A stretch of 64,000 nt of DNA from an uncultured Collinsella sp. (GCA_900758375.1 CAAERJ010000060.1:1-64000), one strand, 5' to 3'. Positions 25,442 through 34,478 are shown, numbered from the stretch's first letter. Program-made: numbers and translations. Notes: a model not told the origin generated them from the sequence alone.

Positions 25442-25516
25442 ATGGGTTCCTTTCGAGGATAAGGGCAAACGAAGCATCCATCATATAATGGAGCGACGCA
25501 ACCAGAGAGGTCACCC

Positions 25517-28075
25517 ATGGAATTTTACGCAAGCTGCCCCGAGGGCTTTGAGTCCGCACTCGCCGATGAGCTTAAACGCCTCGGGCTTTCGCATGTTCGC
25601 CGGCTGAAGGGCCGCACTACATTTGAGGGCGAGCTCGAGCAAGGCTACCGAGCATGCCTGTGGTCGCGCCTGGCGAGCCGCGTGTTCGTGGTGCTCGGGC
25701 GCTTTGAGGCGCAGGATGCCGATGAACTGTACGATAGCGTTTACGGCATCGCCTGGGAGAGCATCGTCCGCCCCGGCGCCACCATCGCCATTACCGCCCG
25801 CGGCGTGACCGAGCAGCTGCGCAACACGCGCTTCTCGGCCCTGCGCGCCAAGGACGCGCTGTGCGACCGCCTGGCCGAGACCACGGGCCGTCGCGCCGAC
25901 GTCGATGCCGCCGACCCCGATGTTCACCTACTGCTTTCGCTGCGCCAGCGCCGCGCGAGCATCAGCCTGGACCTTTCGGGCGACCCGCTGTTCAAACGCC
26001 TGCCGCCCGCAGCGACCCGCGCCGGCGAGGGCGCGCACGTGCTGCGCCCCGACTACGCCGCCCTGGTGCTGGCGCAGGTCGGCTGGACCGCGCTATGCGA
26101 GCGCGAGCTGACGGCCGACGATTACGAGAACGAAGCCCTGCCCACGCTGGTCGACGCCTCGTGCGCCGGCGGCGGTCTGCTGCTGGAAGCCGTGAACATT
26201 CTGACTGACCGCGCCCCGGGTTTTGCACGCGAGCACTGGGGTTTTGAGGGCTGGCAGCTGCATGATGCCGCCCTGTGGGAGCAGCTGCTTGCCGAGGCGC
26301 GCGAGCGCGAGGCGGCAGCGCGCGAGCGGCAGGCGCGCATCGTGGCCGTAGACATCGACCCCGCCGCCCGCAAGACTGCCGAGCGCATGGTCAAGTGTGC
26401 CGGCTACAAGCGTTTTGTCGACTTTTGCGCCGCCAAGTCCGCCACCGTACTGGACCACGCGGGCGCCGTCGCCGGTGCCGCCGTGGTCGCAGATACCACC
26501 GAAACCCCGCTTTCGCTCATGCACGACGCCATGACACTCATCGGCGAGCTGCGCCGCGCGCCCGAGCTTACCGCCGCGCCGGTCGCCGCGCTCACCCGCG
26601 ATGGCCTTATGGCCCGCGCGCTCCATGCCGAGCCTGCGCGCTCCATCGCCGTCATGCCCAATAACGAGGAGGCGGCTCTTGATGTTTGGCCCTCGCTCGA
26701 CCACGCCGCCGCGGCATTCGAAGCTGCGACCAGCGCAGATGCCGAGAAACAGACCGCGGACGCCGTGGACGAAGCCGCCAGCACCCCCATGCCCGAACCT
26801 GCCGCCACGCTCGACCTGGGCGACGGCAAGCCGCTGCCCGTGCTCATCCCGGAGTCCGAGCAGTTCGCCAACCGCCTGCGCAAGAATGCCCGTCTGCGTC
26901 GCAAGTGGGCCAAGCGCGAGGGCGTGAGCTGCTACCGCGTCTACGATGCCGACCTGCCCGACTACTCCGCCGCCATCGACCTGTACGAGGGCTGCCCGCA
27001 GTCGCCGGGCCGCTGGCTCGTCATCGCCGAATACGCCGCGCCCAAAACCATCGACCCCGCACTGGCCCAGGCCCGTATGCTCGACATTCTGGCCATCGCG
27101 CCGCGCATCTTGGATGTTCCCGCCGAGCATGTGCACGCCAAGGCCCGCATGCGTTCGCGCGGCGGCTCGCAGTACGGCAGGCAGGGCGCCGGCAAGGGCG
27201 GATCGGGCGAGCGTGCCAACATCGCACGCCGTCGCCTGCCGCTCATCGAAGAGGGCGGCCTTACCTTTGCCGTCAACTTTGACGACTATCTGGATGTGGG
27301 CATCTTCCTGGACCACCGCGTCACCCGCAACCTGGTGCGCGAGCACGCCAAACAGGCGCGCCGCTTCCTCAATCTGTTTGCCTACACCGGCACCGCCACC
27401 TGCTATGCGGCAGACGGCGGCGTCGAGGAGACCGTGACGGTCGACCTTTCCAACACCTACCTGGACTGGGCCGAGCGCAACATGCGCCAGAACGGCTTTG
27501 TGGGCCCGCAGCATCACTTTGTGCGCGACGACGTGCTCGCCTGGATTCGCGACCAGCGCCAGACGCGCAACCGCTGGGACCTGATTTTTGTCGACCCGCC
27601 CACGTTCTCGAACTCGTCCAAGATGGGCCGTCGCACCTGGGATGTCCAGCGCGACCATGTTGAGCTTTTGGCCGGCGTATCTCGCCTGCTCGCACAGGGC
27701 GGGCACGCCATCTTTAGCTGCAACCTGCGCGGCTTCCGCCCCGAGACGCGCAAGCTCGCACGCGCGGGCGTCGTGCTAGAGGACATTACGGCGCAGACCA
27801 TCCCCGAGGATTTCGCGCGCAACCAGAAGGTGCACCATTGCTATATTGTGCGCCGCCTGCCCATCGAGGACGCCATGGCCGAGGTCGGCTTTAGTGCCGA
27901 GGAGATTGCCGAGCGAACCGAGGAGCTGCGCAACCCCGAGGCCCGCAAGCCCCATGCGGCAGCGCACGCGCACGCACAGGCCGGCGACCGAGGGCCGCGC
28001 GGCGACGGCAAGCCCGCCTGCGCAGGCAAGCCCAAAAAGAAGAAGTTCTACGCCAGCAAGCCCAAGGGCAAATAA
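25517..28075 (+). CDS. rlmL: 23S rRNA methyltransferase RlmKL-like, first domain degenerate
   Basis: 852 aa. Order: THUMP domain (residues about 45-155), RlmL-type methyltransferase (about 155-440), RlmK-type methyltransferase (about 455-790), and a basic Gly/Ala/Lys-rich tail (GKPKKKKFYASKPKGK). RlmKL normally makes m2G2445 (RlmL part) and m7G2069 (RlmK part) in 23S rRNA. The RlmK half keeps FLNLFAYTGTATCYAA and the FVDPPTFSNS catalytic motif. The RlmL half does not: its SAM motif reads VDASCAGGGLLLEA where DPMCGSGT is expected, and the NPPY(G) motif is missing, replaced by VVADTTETPLS and an Ala-rich stretch. It is therefore probably monofunctional. Long antisense open frames across it are a high-GC artefact. 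Confidence 0.9.
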   Translation: MEFYASCPEGFESALADELKRLGLSHVRRLKGRTTFEGELEQGYRACLWSRLASRVFVVLGRFEAQDADELYDSVYGIAWESIVRPGATIAITARGVTEQLRNTRFSALRAKDALCDRLAETTGRRADVDAADPDVHLLLSLRQRRASISLDLSGDPLFKRLPPAATRAGEGAHVLRPDYAALVLAQVGWTALCERELTADDYENEALPTLVDASCAGGGLLLEAVNILTDRAPGFAREHWGFEGWQLHDAALWEQLLAEAREREAAARERQARIVAVDIDPAARKTAERMVKCAGYKRFVDFCAAKSATVLDHAGAVAGAAVVADTTETPLSLMHDAMTLIGELRRAPELTAAPVAALTRDGLMARALHAEPARSIAVMPNNEEAALDVWPSLDHAAAAFEAATSADAEKQTADAVDEAASTPMPEPAATLDLGDGKPLPVLIPESEQFANRLRKNARLRRKWAKREGVSCYRVYDADLPDYSAAIDLYEGCPQSPGRWLVIAEYAAPKTIDPALAQARMLDILAIAPRILDVPAEHVHAKARMRSRGGSQYGRQGAGKGGSGERANIARRRLPLIEEGGLTFAVNFDDYLDVGIFLDHRVTRNLVREHAKQARRFLNLFAYTGTATCYAADGGVEETVTVDLSNTYLDWAERNMRQNGFVGPQHHFVRDDVLAWIRDQRQTRNRWDLIFVDPPTFSNSSKMGRRTWDVQRDHVELLAGVSRLLAQGGHAIFSCNLRGFRPETRKLARAGVVLEDITAQTIPEDFARNQKVHHCYIVRRLPIEDAMAEVGFSAEEIAERTEELRNPEARKPHAAAHAHAQAGDRGPRGDGKPACAGKPKKKKFYASKPKGK

Positions 28076-28141
28076 CAAAGTTGCGGTGGTATACGGACTG
28101 TTTTGCCTGGAAGGGGGTGCGGACGATTTCTTGGACCGCGC

Positions 28142-28367
28142 CTAGGCGTATCCAAGCTTCCTGCGGTACTCCATCGGGCTGAGCCACCCGAGGGACTTCT
28201 TTATCCGCCCCTCGCGATAATACACGAGGTAGGCCTCGAGCCTGCCCATGAACTCCTCGGCCGTCACGCCCTCCCAGTCCCTGTAGTGGAAGAACTCGTT
28301 CTTGAGGCGCCCGAAGAAGCCCTCGCAGGCCGAGTTGTCCGGGCTGCAGCCCTTCGCGGACATGCTC
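28142..28367 (-). pseudogene. IS3 transposase, C-terminal piece
   Basis: Encodes the end of the DDE integrase core: SMSAKGCSPDNSACEGFFGR, LKNEFF and the terminal YYREGRIKKSLGWLSPMEYR. It carries the catalytic Glu (in ACEGFFGRLKNE). It is cut off from its N-terminal piece at 30662-31653 by the IS21-family insertion. Joined through one copy of the CTGAC duplication the two parts give an unbroken frame reading ENGLVRSMSAKG. Not expected to be functional now. Confidence 0.88.
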
Positions 28368-28477
28368 CTGACTGTTAGCGTCAATATAATTTTCACCATT
28401 TCCACCAACGCATTTTCGCCAATCGCGCCAACGCGGATACACCGGATTCGCCAACGCGGATGTGCCGCTTTCGGCGC

Positions 28478-29266
28478 CTAGGCGCCCTCCTCCTTCCCGT
28501 CCTCACCGCCGATGGACACGTCCTTCAGGCGGTACGACCGGCCCGTTATCTTGATCATCGCGCAGTGGTGGCACAGCCTGTCGGCGACCGCCGAGGCCGT
28601 GACGTTGCTGCCGAACACGTCGCCCCACCTGCCGACCGGCACGTTGGTCGTGACGATCGTCGACCGCTTGAGCGCGTAGCGCCTGTTCACCAGCTGGAAC
28701 AGCAGGTCGGCGCCCTCTTTCCCGATATCGAGGTAGCCCAGCTCGTCTATTATCAGCAGGCTGCAGTGCTCGTAGAACCGCATCCTGCGCGCCAGCGCCT
28801 CCTTCGCCGAGGCGTGCTTGAGGTCCTCGACCAGCCTCGAGCAGTCGGCGAAGTACACCTGCTTGCGGGCCATCACCGCCTCGTGGCCTATGGCTATCGA
28901 CAGGTGGGTCTTGCCGACGCCCGGGCTGCCGACGAGCACGACGTTGTCGCCGCGGTCGACGAACTCGAGCGTGGCCAGCTGCTCGACCAGCCCGCGGGGC
29001 ACGCTCGGCTGGAAACCCCAGTCGAAGTCGGCCAGCGTCTTTATGTAGGGGAAGTTGGCCATCCTCGTGCGGCGCTCGTCGTCGGCGCGCCGCTTGAGGG
29101 CTATCTGGGCGTCGGTGAGCTCGAGCATGGCGTCGACCAGGCTCTTCCTCCCGTCGGCGACGAGCCTGACGTACTCGGGCACCGACGACGCCATGCCCTC
29201 GAGCCCCAGCTCCTCGAGATTGGCCGCCAGGCGGTTGAGCGGGCTGGCCTGCACCGCGGCGCTCAC
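28478..29266 (-). CDS. istB: IS21-family helper ATPase IstB
   Basis: 262 aa from the GTG at 29266, which overlaps the istA stop (GTGA), the usual coupling in IS21. AAA+ ATPase that assembles on target DNA and activates the IstA transposase. N-terminal helical domain, then Walker A VGSPGVGKTH (about residue 110), Walker B LLIIDELGYL (about residue 170), and sensor TTNVPVGRW. A longer in-frame reading upstream is out of frame with istA and is not real. C-terminus EDGKEEGA is acidic. Confidence 0.92.
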   Translation of the reverse strand: MSAAVQASPLNRLAANLEELGLEGMASSVPEYVRLVADGRKSLVDAMLELTDAQIALKRRADDERRTRMANFPYIKTLADFDWGFQPSVPRGLVEQLATLEFVDRGDNVVLVGSPGVGKTHLSIAIGHEAVMARKQVYFADCSRLVEDLKHASAKEALARRMRFYEHCSLLIIDELGYLDIGKEGADLLFQLVNRRYALKRSTIVTTNVPVGRWGDVFGSNVTASAVADRLCHHCAMIKITGRSYRLKDVSIGGEDGKEEGA

Positions 29267-30501
29267 AGCGAGCCCCCTATCGAGTCGAGCAGCCCGAGGT
29301 TGGCGGCGGCGGCCGCCTCGATGTCGCCGGCGGCGTCGCCGAACCAGCGCTTCCCGGCCATGGCCTCGGCGTAGTGCGCCGGGTCGTAGGCCGGCCCGCC
29401 CGCCACGTGCGTCGCCACCAGCTCGCCGCCGACGTAGCAGTCCATCGCGCCGCCGGGCATGCAGACGATGCGGGCGGGCCTGCCGATGCAGCGCCTGGGC
29501 ACCGACATGGGCTCGCCGTGCGCGCTGACCAGCATCGTGGCCGGCACCCTGGCCACGCGCACCACGTCGCCCATCGCCTCCTCGAGGGCGCGGAGGTTGC
29601 CGACGGGCAGCAGCGCGTCCTTCTCCTCCATGAACAGCGCGGAGGGCGGCAGCCCCGTGGTCTCGTTGGGCTCGGAGTTGCTGGCGTCCTCGATCCGCGC
29701 GATGATCTCGTCGATGTCGTCCCAGCCGTCGAAGTCGCCCTGGTAGGCCGCGAGCCGCGACAGGAAGCGGTTCGACGACTCGACCTTGCCCTTGGTCTGG
29801 GGGCTGCGCGGGCGGCACAGCTTCAGCTCGAAGCCGGCGGCCTTGGCGAACTCGTATGCGCGCTGGACCTTGAGGCGCCTGCCGCCCTTGACCGTCACCA
29901 GGGCGGACATGTTGTCCGTGACCCACTCGCGGGGCACGCCGCCGAGCCTCGCGATCGTGGCGTACATGCATCTGACCAGGTCGTCGGTCGTCCTGGTCCC
30001 CGACCGGATGAATATGTGCCTGCGGGAATGGCCCAGCGTCGCCGCGAACACGTTGAACTCGAACAGCTCGCCGTCGCGGTTCGCCATCCTGACCGACTCC
30101 TTCCAGTCGAACTGCAGCTGCAGCCCGGGCGGCGTCTCGAAGCGCGGGTGCGGTTCCGGGCCGACGGAGGCCCCGACGGCGATACCGTTCTTGCGCATGA
30201 ACTGGGTGAAGGCGTTGTAGCCGGCCAGGTTCTCGCCGGGATACCTGTGCAGCAGCCACTCGTGGATGCCCTTCTTGGTGACCCCCGGCAGCTGCGCCTT
30301 GGCGGCCACCTCCTCGATGTGCGCGTCGAAGGAGCCCGCCCTGTCGGCGCGCCCGTCGCGGGGCCGGCCGCCCTCGGCCCTCCAGTACGCCGCCACGGTG
30401 TGCCTGTCCTTGCCGTAGCGCTTCGCTATGTCGCTGAAGTTGGGCTTTATGCCCGCTTCCCTGTACATGTCCAACTCTCCGATCGGGTTCTTCTCCGCCA
30501 C
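29263..30501 (-). CDS. istA: IS21-family transposase IstA
   Basis: 412 aa from the GTG at 30501, preceded by GGGAGGAG at 5 nt; the ATG at 30522 has no ribosome site. N-terminal helix-turn-helix (IAKRYGKDRHTVAAYWR), then a DDE integrase core: first Asp in LQFDWKES, second in REWVTDNMSALV, Glu in PQTKGKVESSNRFLSRL. The C-terminal beta domain follows. It cuts and joins the IS ends with help from IstB. All catalytic residues are present, so it may be active. Confidence 0.92.
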   Translation of the reverse strand: MAEKNPIGELDMYREAGIKPNFSDIAKRYGKDRHTVAAYWRAEGGRPRDGRADRAGSFDAHIEEVAAKAQLPGVTKKGIHEWLLHRYPGENLAGYNAFTQFMRKNGIAVGASVGPEPHPRFETPPGLQLQFDWKESVRMANRDGELFEFNVFAATLGHSRRHIFIRSGTRTTDDLVRCMYATIARLGGVPREWVTDNMSALVTVKGGRRLKVQRAYEFAKAAGFELKLCRPRSPQTKGKVESSNRFLSRLAAYQGDFDGWDDIDEIIARIEDASNSEPNETTGLPPSALFMEEKDALLPVGNLRALEEAMGDVVRVARVPATMLVSAHGEPMSVPRRCIGRPARIVCMPGGAMDCYVGGELVATHVAGGPAYDPAHYAEAMAGKRWFGDAAGDIEAAAAANLGLLDSIGGSL

Positions 30502-30661
30502 GGCCGCTCCTCCCGAAAGCATCGTTCGCTTGTCGGTCGAAGCGTAAGCCCCGGCGTTGGTGGAAATGGTGAAAATGCGTTGGCGTGATCGGGGAAATTG
30601 CGTTGGCGGAATCGGCTAAAGTGCGATGGCGAAATTGGTTGTTTTTACAGTAGCGCTAACA

Positions 30662-31653
30662 CTGACCAGCCCGTTCTCCTCGCAGATCCCGATCCACTCC
30701 GGCCAGCGGTAGTGGCCGCCCCGGTCCGAGTGGATCGTCGTGCGCCCGCCCGCCGGCCTGGCCGCGCAGGCCTTGAGCAGGCTCGAGTTCGCGAGGCGCT
30801 TGTCGGGGTGCAGCCCGATCGACCAGGCGACGGGCATCCCGTCGAAGCAGTCGATGACCGGGCTCAGGTAGACCTTCTCGCCGCCCGGGAGCCTGAACTC
30901 GGTGATGTCGGTGAGCCACAGCCGGTTGGGCTCGTCGGCGCGGAACCTCCTGTTCACGAGGTTCTCCGGCGCCTTGGAGACCTCGCCGGCGTAGGAGCTG
31001 TAGCCCCGGGCGCGCCTCTTGTTGTAGACGACCTCGAGGCCCTCCTCGCGCATCACGCGGGCCACGCGCTTCTCGCTGGCGCGGACGCCCTCGCGGCGCA
31101 GGCGCGCCCAGACGGTGCGGTACCCCCAGCACCCCGAGCCCTCGCGGAAGATGCGCACCACGCGGTCGCGTATGTCGGCGTCGCGGTCGCGCGGCGCGGC
31201 GACGCGGGGCCTCCAGTACTCATAGGAGCTCTTCGATATCCTCAAGAAACCTGTGATCGAGCGGAGGGGCAGGGCGGTCGCCCGCCTCAATCTCTCGCCG
31301 AGCTCGCACTTGCTCCTGTTCGAGATCGAAGCCGGGTCCCACCCTTCCGCTTTTAGGTCGGCCAACACCGCCCTGAGCAGCAGGTTCTCTATCTGGTCCT
31401 CGTTGAGCCCGGCGAGCGGGCCGGTCGCGGGCGGGGCGTAGATCGACTTGTCGGGGCCCAAGCTGGCCTCCTTCCGTGGCGGTTTCCTCGCACCGATTCT
31501 ACAGCGCGCCCCGGTGTAGCTGTGCGGGAGGTGCCCCGTCGCCCACTTCTTGGCCGCGCCCACCGTGACCCCCGCGAACTTCGCGGCGGCGGTCGGCCCC
31601 ATGCCGTCCTCCGTCGCCAGGAGGAAGAGCTCGACCTTCTCCCTGCTGTACAT
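30662..31653 (-). pseudogene. IS3 transposase, N-terminal piece
   Basis: From the ATG at 31653 (GGAGG six bases upstream) it encodes a helix-turn-helix (MGPTAAAKFAGVTVGAAKKW), a helical linker, an HTH_21-like region (SEKRVARVMREEGL) and most of the DDE core: first Asp in RLWLTDITEF and second in IHSDRGGHYRWPEW. OrfA-like and OrfB-like parts are in one frame, so no programmed frameshift is needed. Interrupted after GICEENGLV by the IS21 element; the reading continues into IS21 DNA and stops 12 codons later. Confidence 0.88.
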
Positions 31654-31765
31654 GCGAACCTCCAGTCCGGACCGCTTCACGGTCCAACTTTCTGTCCGCA
31701 CCCCCGAATTAGGCAAATTTAGACCGTATTTCACCGCAACTCATAGTGGGATGGTGGTTGGCAAT

Positions 31766-32479
31766 CTAGCCTTGGGTGACCAATCGGTAACCGATGCCCA
31801 CATGCGTTTGGATATAGCGCGGGTGCGCGGGGTCGGACTCGATCTTCTTGCGCAGCGTGCCCATAAAGACACGCAGGCTCGCCAGGTCGCTCTTAGTTGC
31901 CGTACCCCAAATCTCGTGCAGGATAAACTGGTGCGTCAGCACCTTGTCGGCGTTATGCGCCAGCAGGCACAGGAGCTTGTACTCGATCGGCGTCAGATGC
32001 AGCTCCTCGCCATCCATCGTGGCGATGCCGGCATCAAAATCGATATGCAGCTCACCGGCATCGAACGAGCCCTCGGAGACAACGCCGCCCGTTTGCGCAT
32101 ACGAAAGGCGCCTGAGCGTCGTGCGAATGCGCGCGAGCAGCTCCTCGACCGAAAACGGCTTGGTCAGGTAGTCGTCGGCGCCGGCATCGAGCGCGCGAAT
32201 CTTGTCCGCATCCTCGCTGCGCGCCGAAACCACAATAATCGGCATGCCCGACCATGCGCGCACCGACTCCACCACCTTGACGCCGTCCATATCGGGCAGG
32301 CCCAGATCGAGCAGCACAATGCTCGGTGCCTGCGACGAGGCGGCGGCGATGGCGGCATGGGCGGTCTCCACGGCCATATGGCGCAAGCCGTGCGCCTCGA
32401 GCGCAGCAACGATAAGGTTGCGAACAGCTGGGTCGTCCTCAACGACCAAGATGAGCGGTTTTACGGCAGAGTTCGACAC
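31766..32479 (-). CDS. kdpE: KdpE-like response regulator (OmpR family)
   Basis: 237 aa from a GTG start preceded by AAGGAG (inside the end of the sensor gene). Receiver domain: VVEDDPAVRNL acidic pair, phospho-acceptor Asp in VLLDLGLPDMDG, and Lys in DYLTKPF. C-terminal winged helix of OmpR type (LTPIEYKLLCLLAHNADKVL; HVGIGYRL). The sequence LRVFMGTLRKKIESDP is typical of KdpE. It pairs with the sensor kinase encoded 4 nt upstream. KdpE normally activates kdpFABC, which is not in the window; here the nearest target is kup. Confidence 0.88.
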   Translation of the reverse strand: MSNSAVKPLILVVEDDPAVRNLIVAALEAHGLRHMAVETAHAAIAAASSQAPSIVLLDLGLPDMDGVKVVESVRAWSGMPIIVVSARSEDADKIRALDAGADDYLTKPFSVEELLARIRTTLRRLSYAQTGGVVSEGSFDAGELHIDFDAGIATMDGEELHLTPIEYKLLCLLAHNADKVLTHQFILHEIWGTATKSDLASLRVFMGTLRKKIESDPAHPRYIQTHVGIGYRLVTQG

Positions 32480-32483
32480 AGTG

Positions 32484-34109
32484 CTACTCCTTATCAAACG
32501 AAACGTCGGCGGCGGGAAGCTCAATCGTAAAGACCGAACCGTGCGGGTCTGCCGCGACAACCTCTATGCTACCGCCATGCGCCAACGCAATGGAACGGCA
32601 GAGTGAAAGACCCAGGCCCACGCTGCGGTGGCTGTCGGCCAGACCATGGTTGGCGGTATAGAACGACTCAAAGATCCGCTCGCGGTCCTCGGGTGCGATG
32701 CCCGGACCATCATCGGCCACCGAGCACGCCACGCGTCCATCGTCGACGCTAATCGAAATCACGATATGCGAGCCTGCGGGCGTATAGGCGATGGCGTTGT
32801 TCACCAGATTCACCACGAGCTGCACCATCAGGCGCGCATCGACGTTGACGAGCGCCGGCTCATCGCACGCCACCACCTTAAGGTCGTGCTCGCGCACGGC
32901 CGGATTTACGTGGCGCAGTGCCTCCTCGACGATATCATCCATGAGCTCGAGCGTAGTCGACAGATGCATGCCCCCGCCCTCGAGCTTGGTGATGGCGAGC
33001 AGGTTCTCGACGGTAGCGTTGAGCCATTGCGCATCCGAGCGAATGGACAGGAGCAGGCCGCGGCGCGTCTGGCTATCGAGCACGGCCGTGCCGGTCGAAC
33101 CCTGGTCGAGCAGCACGTCGGCATTGCCCGAAATACTGGTGAGTGGCGTGCGCAGGTCGTGCGAGATGGAGCGCAGCAGGTTGGCGCGCAGCTGCTCGTT
33201 TTTGGCGAGCACCGCCGCCTCCTCGCGGGCCTCCATGGCGCGGGCGCGATCGAGTGCCAGCTCGCCTTCGCTCACGATGGCATCGGCAAGTGTCCGCTCC
33301 TCGTGCGTCAGCACGTCGGGCTCGGCAACGATAGCCAGCACGCCCACCACCGAGGCGGGGTCGCCCGAGCGCACGAAGCCGTCACCTGTGCGGACCGTCA
33401 GGTAGATGCCATAAAACGCCGAGCCGCCAAACGTGGCGTCGAGCGGCGTCCCCACATAGGCGGACGCCGAGAGCCGCGGCGGCATCTGCGGCGCCAGCTC
33501 GTGCACCGGCGCGGCATCGCCCACGGCCGTGTACGTCGCACGCGGCAGCAGGTCATCATCGTCGGCGTCGGCGCTGTACCATACGACCGGACAGCCCGAA
33601 AGACGCGCCAGCTGCGTTGCCATGGCATGCACAATCTGCTGCTGATCGGCACACCGCTGCAGCATGCGGTTGGTCTCGAGCACCATATGCGTGCGGCGGT
33701 CGCTAGCGGCAGCCTGTGCCAAGGCGCGGCGCAGGGCCAACGCAATCGAGCTTGACACAAGCGAGACCACGAACATGATGAAGAACATGCCGGGATAGAC
33801 GCGGTCGATAAGCGACAGCGAATAGCGCGGGTCGACAAACAAGAAGTTGTAGAGCGCCACGGCGGCAGCCGAGCTCAACAGGCAATACAGGCGGCTCCAG
33901 GTGAAAAAGGCACACAGCTGCACGGCAAGCACATAGACGATCATGATGCTCGGCGCGAGACCCGGATGGTCGAGCAGCGCGCCCACAATCGTCGCTGCGA
34001 CCAGCAGCCCCGCCGATACGCAGGCGTCATACAGAGTAGTGCGGCGCGTCAGCGTTGTGCGCCGCCACCAAAAGTTATCGGCAATATCGCCGTCCGTACG
34101 GACGTCCAT
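32484..34109 (-). CDS. KdpD-like sensor histidine kinase lacking the N-terminal KdpD domain
   Basis: 541 aa, against about 890 for full KdpD. It begins almost directly with the four-helix DUF4118 membrane module (LVAATIVGALLDHPGLAPSI; YNFLFVDPRYSL), then a GAF-like domain (about residues 150-285), HisKA with SISHDLRTPLTSISGN (phospho-His), and HATPase_c with NLVNNAIAYTP, DDGPGIAPEDRERIF and GLGLSL. The missing part is the P-loop KdpD sensor and USP domain that read ATP, potassium and in some species c-di-AMP. The truncated form is known in Actinobacteria. A terminator-like hairpin lies 28 bp upstream of the start, separating it partly from kup. Confidence 0.88.
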   Translation of the reverse strand: MDVRTDGDIADNFWWRRTTLTRRTTLYDACVSAGLLVAATIVGALLDHPGLAPSIMIVYVLAVQLCAFFTWSRLYCLLSSAAAVALYNFLFVDPRYSLSLIDRVYPGMFFIMFVVSLVSSSIALALRRALAQAAASDRRTHMVLETNRMLQRCADQQQIVHAMATQLARLSGCPVVWYSADADDDDLLPRATYTAVGDAAPVHELAPQMPPRLSASAYVGTPLDATFGGSAFYGIYLTVRTGDGFVRSGDPASVVGVLAIVAEPDVLTHEERTLADAIVSEGELALDRARAMEAREEAAVLAKNEQLRANLLRSISHDLRTPLTSISGNADVLLDQGSTGTAVLDSQTRRGLLLSIRSDAQWLNATVENLLAITKLEGGGMHLSTTLELMDDIVEEALRHVNPAVREHDLKVVACDEPALVNVDARLMVQLVVNLVNNAIAYTPAGSHIVISISVDDGRVACSVADDGPGIAPEDRERIFESFYTANHGLADSHRSVGLGLSLCRSIALAHGGSIEVVAADPHGSVFTIELPAADVSFDKE

Positions 34110-34136
34110 CAGCGCCCCGCCCCTCTCTCAAAAACA

Positions 34137-34177
34137 AAAACCACCACAAAGGGGACAGGCACCTTTGTGGTGGTTTT
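34137..34177 (-). terminator. Terminator between the small membrane gene and kdpD
   Basis: AAAACCACCACAAAGG/CCTTTGTGGTGGTTTT stem with a 9-nt loop; on the minus strand it is followed by TGTTTTTGAG. Its inner ACAAAGG...CCTTTGT recalls the 31-bp palindrome family. It ends 28 bp before the kdpD ATG, so kdpDE would depend on read-through or an unseen promoter. Confidence 0.75.
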
Positions 34178-34222
34178 CCCTTGCGGTGGTTCCAAGTGTA
34201 TAACCTTTGCGGTCTGCGGTCG

Positions 34223-34417
34223 TTAGACAAACAGCACGTGCGCGAGCAGTGCGCACACGCACGCCGCGACAAACACCAGTGCCACGACCGAAATCACGCG
34301 ATCAGCCATGTCCATGTTGGTCCGATTCGTAAAGAACCGATCTTCGGCGGCGTCGACGCGCGCCTCACGCACCATTTCGACCACCGCCTCACGGCCATCG
34401 AGCGCCTTTGTAGCCAT
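34223..34417 (-). CDS. Small single-span membrane protein between kup and kdpD
   Basis: 64 aa from the ATG at 34417, chosen for the strong GGGGAGG upstream; ten more residues are possible from 34447. N-terminal half charged (GREAVVEMVREARVDAAEDRFF), C-terminal hydrophobic segment VISVVALVFVAACVCALLAH, so one membrane helix with the N-terminus likely inside. No family recognised. Sitting 61 bp after kup and before kdpDE, it may be a regulator or partner of the potassium transporter, in the way small proteins attend other ion pumps (inference). It is too short for firm homology. Confidence 0.65.
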   Translation of the reverse strand: MATKALDGREAVVEMVREARVDAAEDRFFTNRTNMDMADRVISVVALVFVAACVCALLAHVLFV

Positions 34418-34478
34418 GTTTACCTCCCCGGCCTCATGCTTATCCATCGAAAACCAGCTCCATGCAGCCTGTCGGCGT

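Larger units (their letters stand above)
28373..30661 (-). mobile_element. IS21-family insertion sequence (istA-istB)
   Basis: 2289 bp. Both ends begin TGTTAGCG (left at 28373; right, read on the minus strand, from 30661), followed by weaker matches. A 5-bp target duplication CTGAC is present at 28368-28372 and 30662-30666. Inside both ends there are repeated CGCCAACGC-type sequences (for example 28402, 28424, 28448 and mirrored near 30555-30610), like the multiple transposase-binding sites known for IS21. Contains istA and istB in the usual order with overlapping frames. Looks complete and potentially active. Confidence 0.9.
28113..31705 (-). mobile_element. IS3-family element, interrupted by IS21 element
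   Basis: Ends are imperfect inverted repeats: GGGGGTGCGGAC at 28113 and GTCCGCACCCCC at 31694-31705, extended inwards by CTTGGACCG and CGGTCCAA. A 3-bp target duplication GAA flanks it (28110-28112 and 31706-31708). Removing the nested IS21 element and its 5-bp duplication leaves 1299 bp with a single continuous transposase frame of 405 codons, so the IS3 element was probably intact before the second insertion. Confidence 0.88.
28079..31741. repeat. Intergenic palindrome (AGTTGCGGTGG family) split by IS3
   Basis: Left half starts at 28079 (AGTTGCGGTGGTATACGG) and right half ends at 31741 (CCGTATTTCACCGCAACT). Without the insertion the two make one hairpin between the convergent ends of rlmKL and kdpE, with inner TTTGCCT/AGGCAAA. 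Outer sequence matches the palindrome at 55075-55139. The IS3 element entered the loop. Confidence 0.75.

Noticed and set aside
26093..27706. 537-codon antisense frame over rlmKL, and similar long antisense frames over the ABC exporter genes (12346-14289, 14120-16198)
   Set aside because: Low-complexity Arg/Gly/His/Val-rich products without family motifs; explained by codon bias in high-GC coding DNA.
28478..30259. 593-codon open frame running through istA into istB
   Set aside because: The first two thirds are an Arg/Gly-rich out-of-frame reading of istA; the real istB begins at the GTG at 29266 that overlaps the istA stop.
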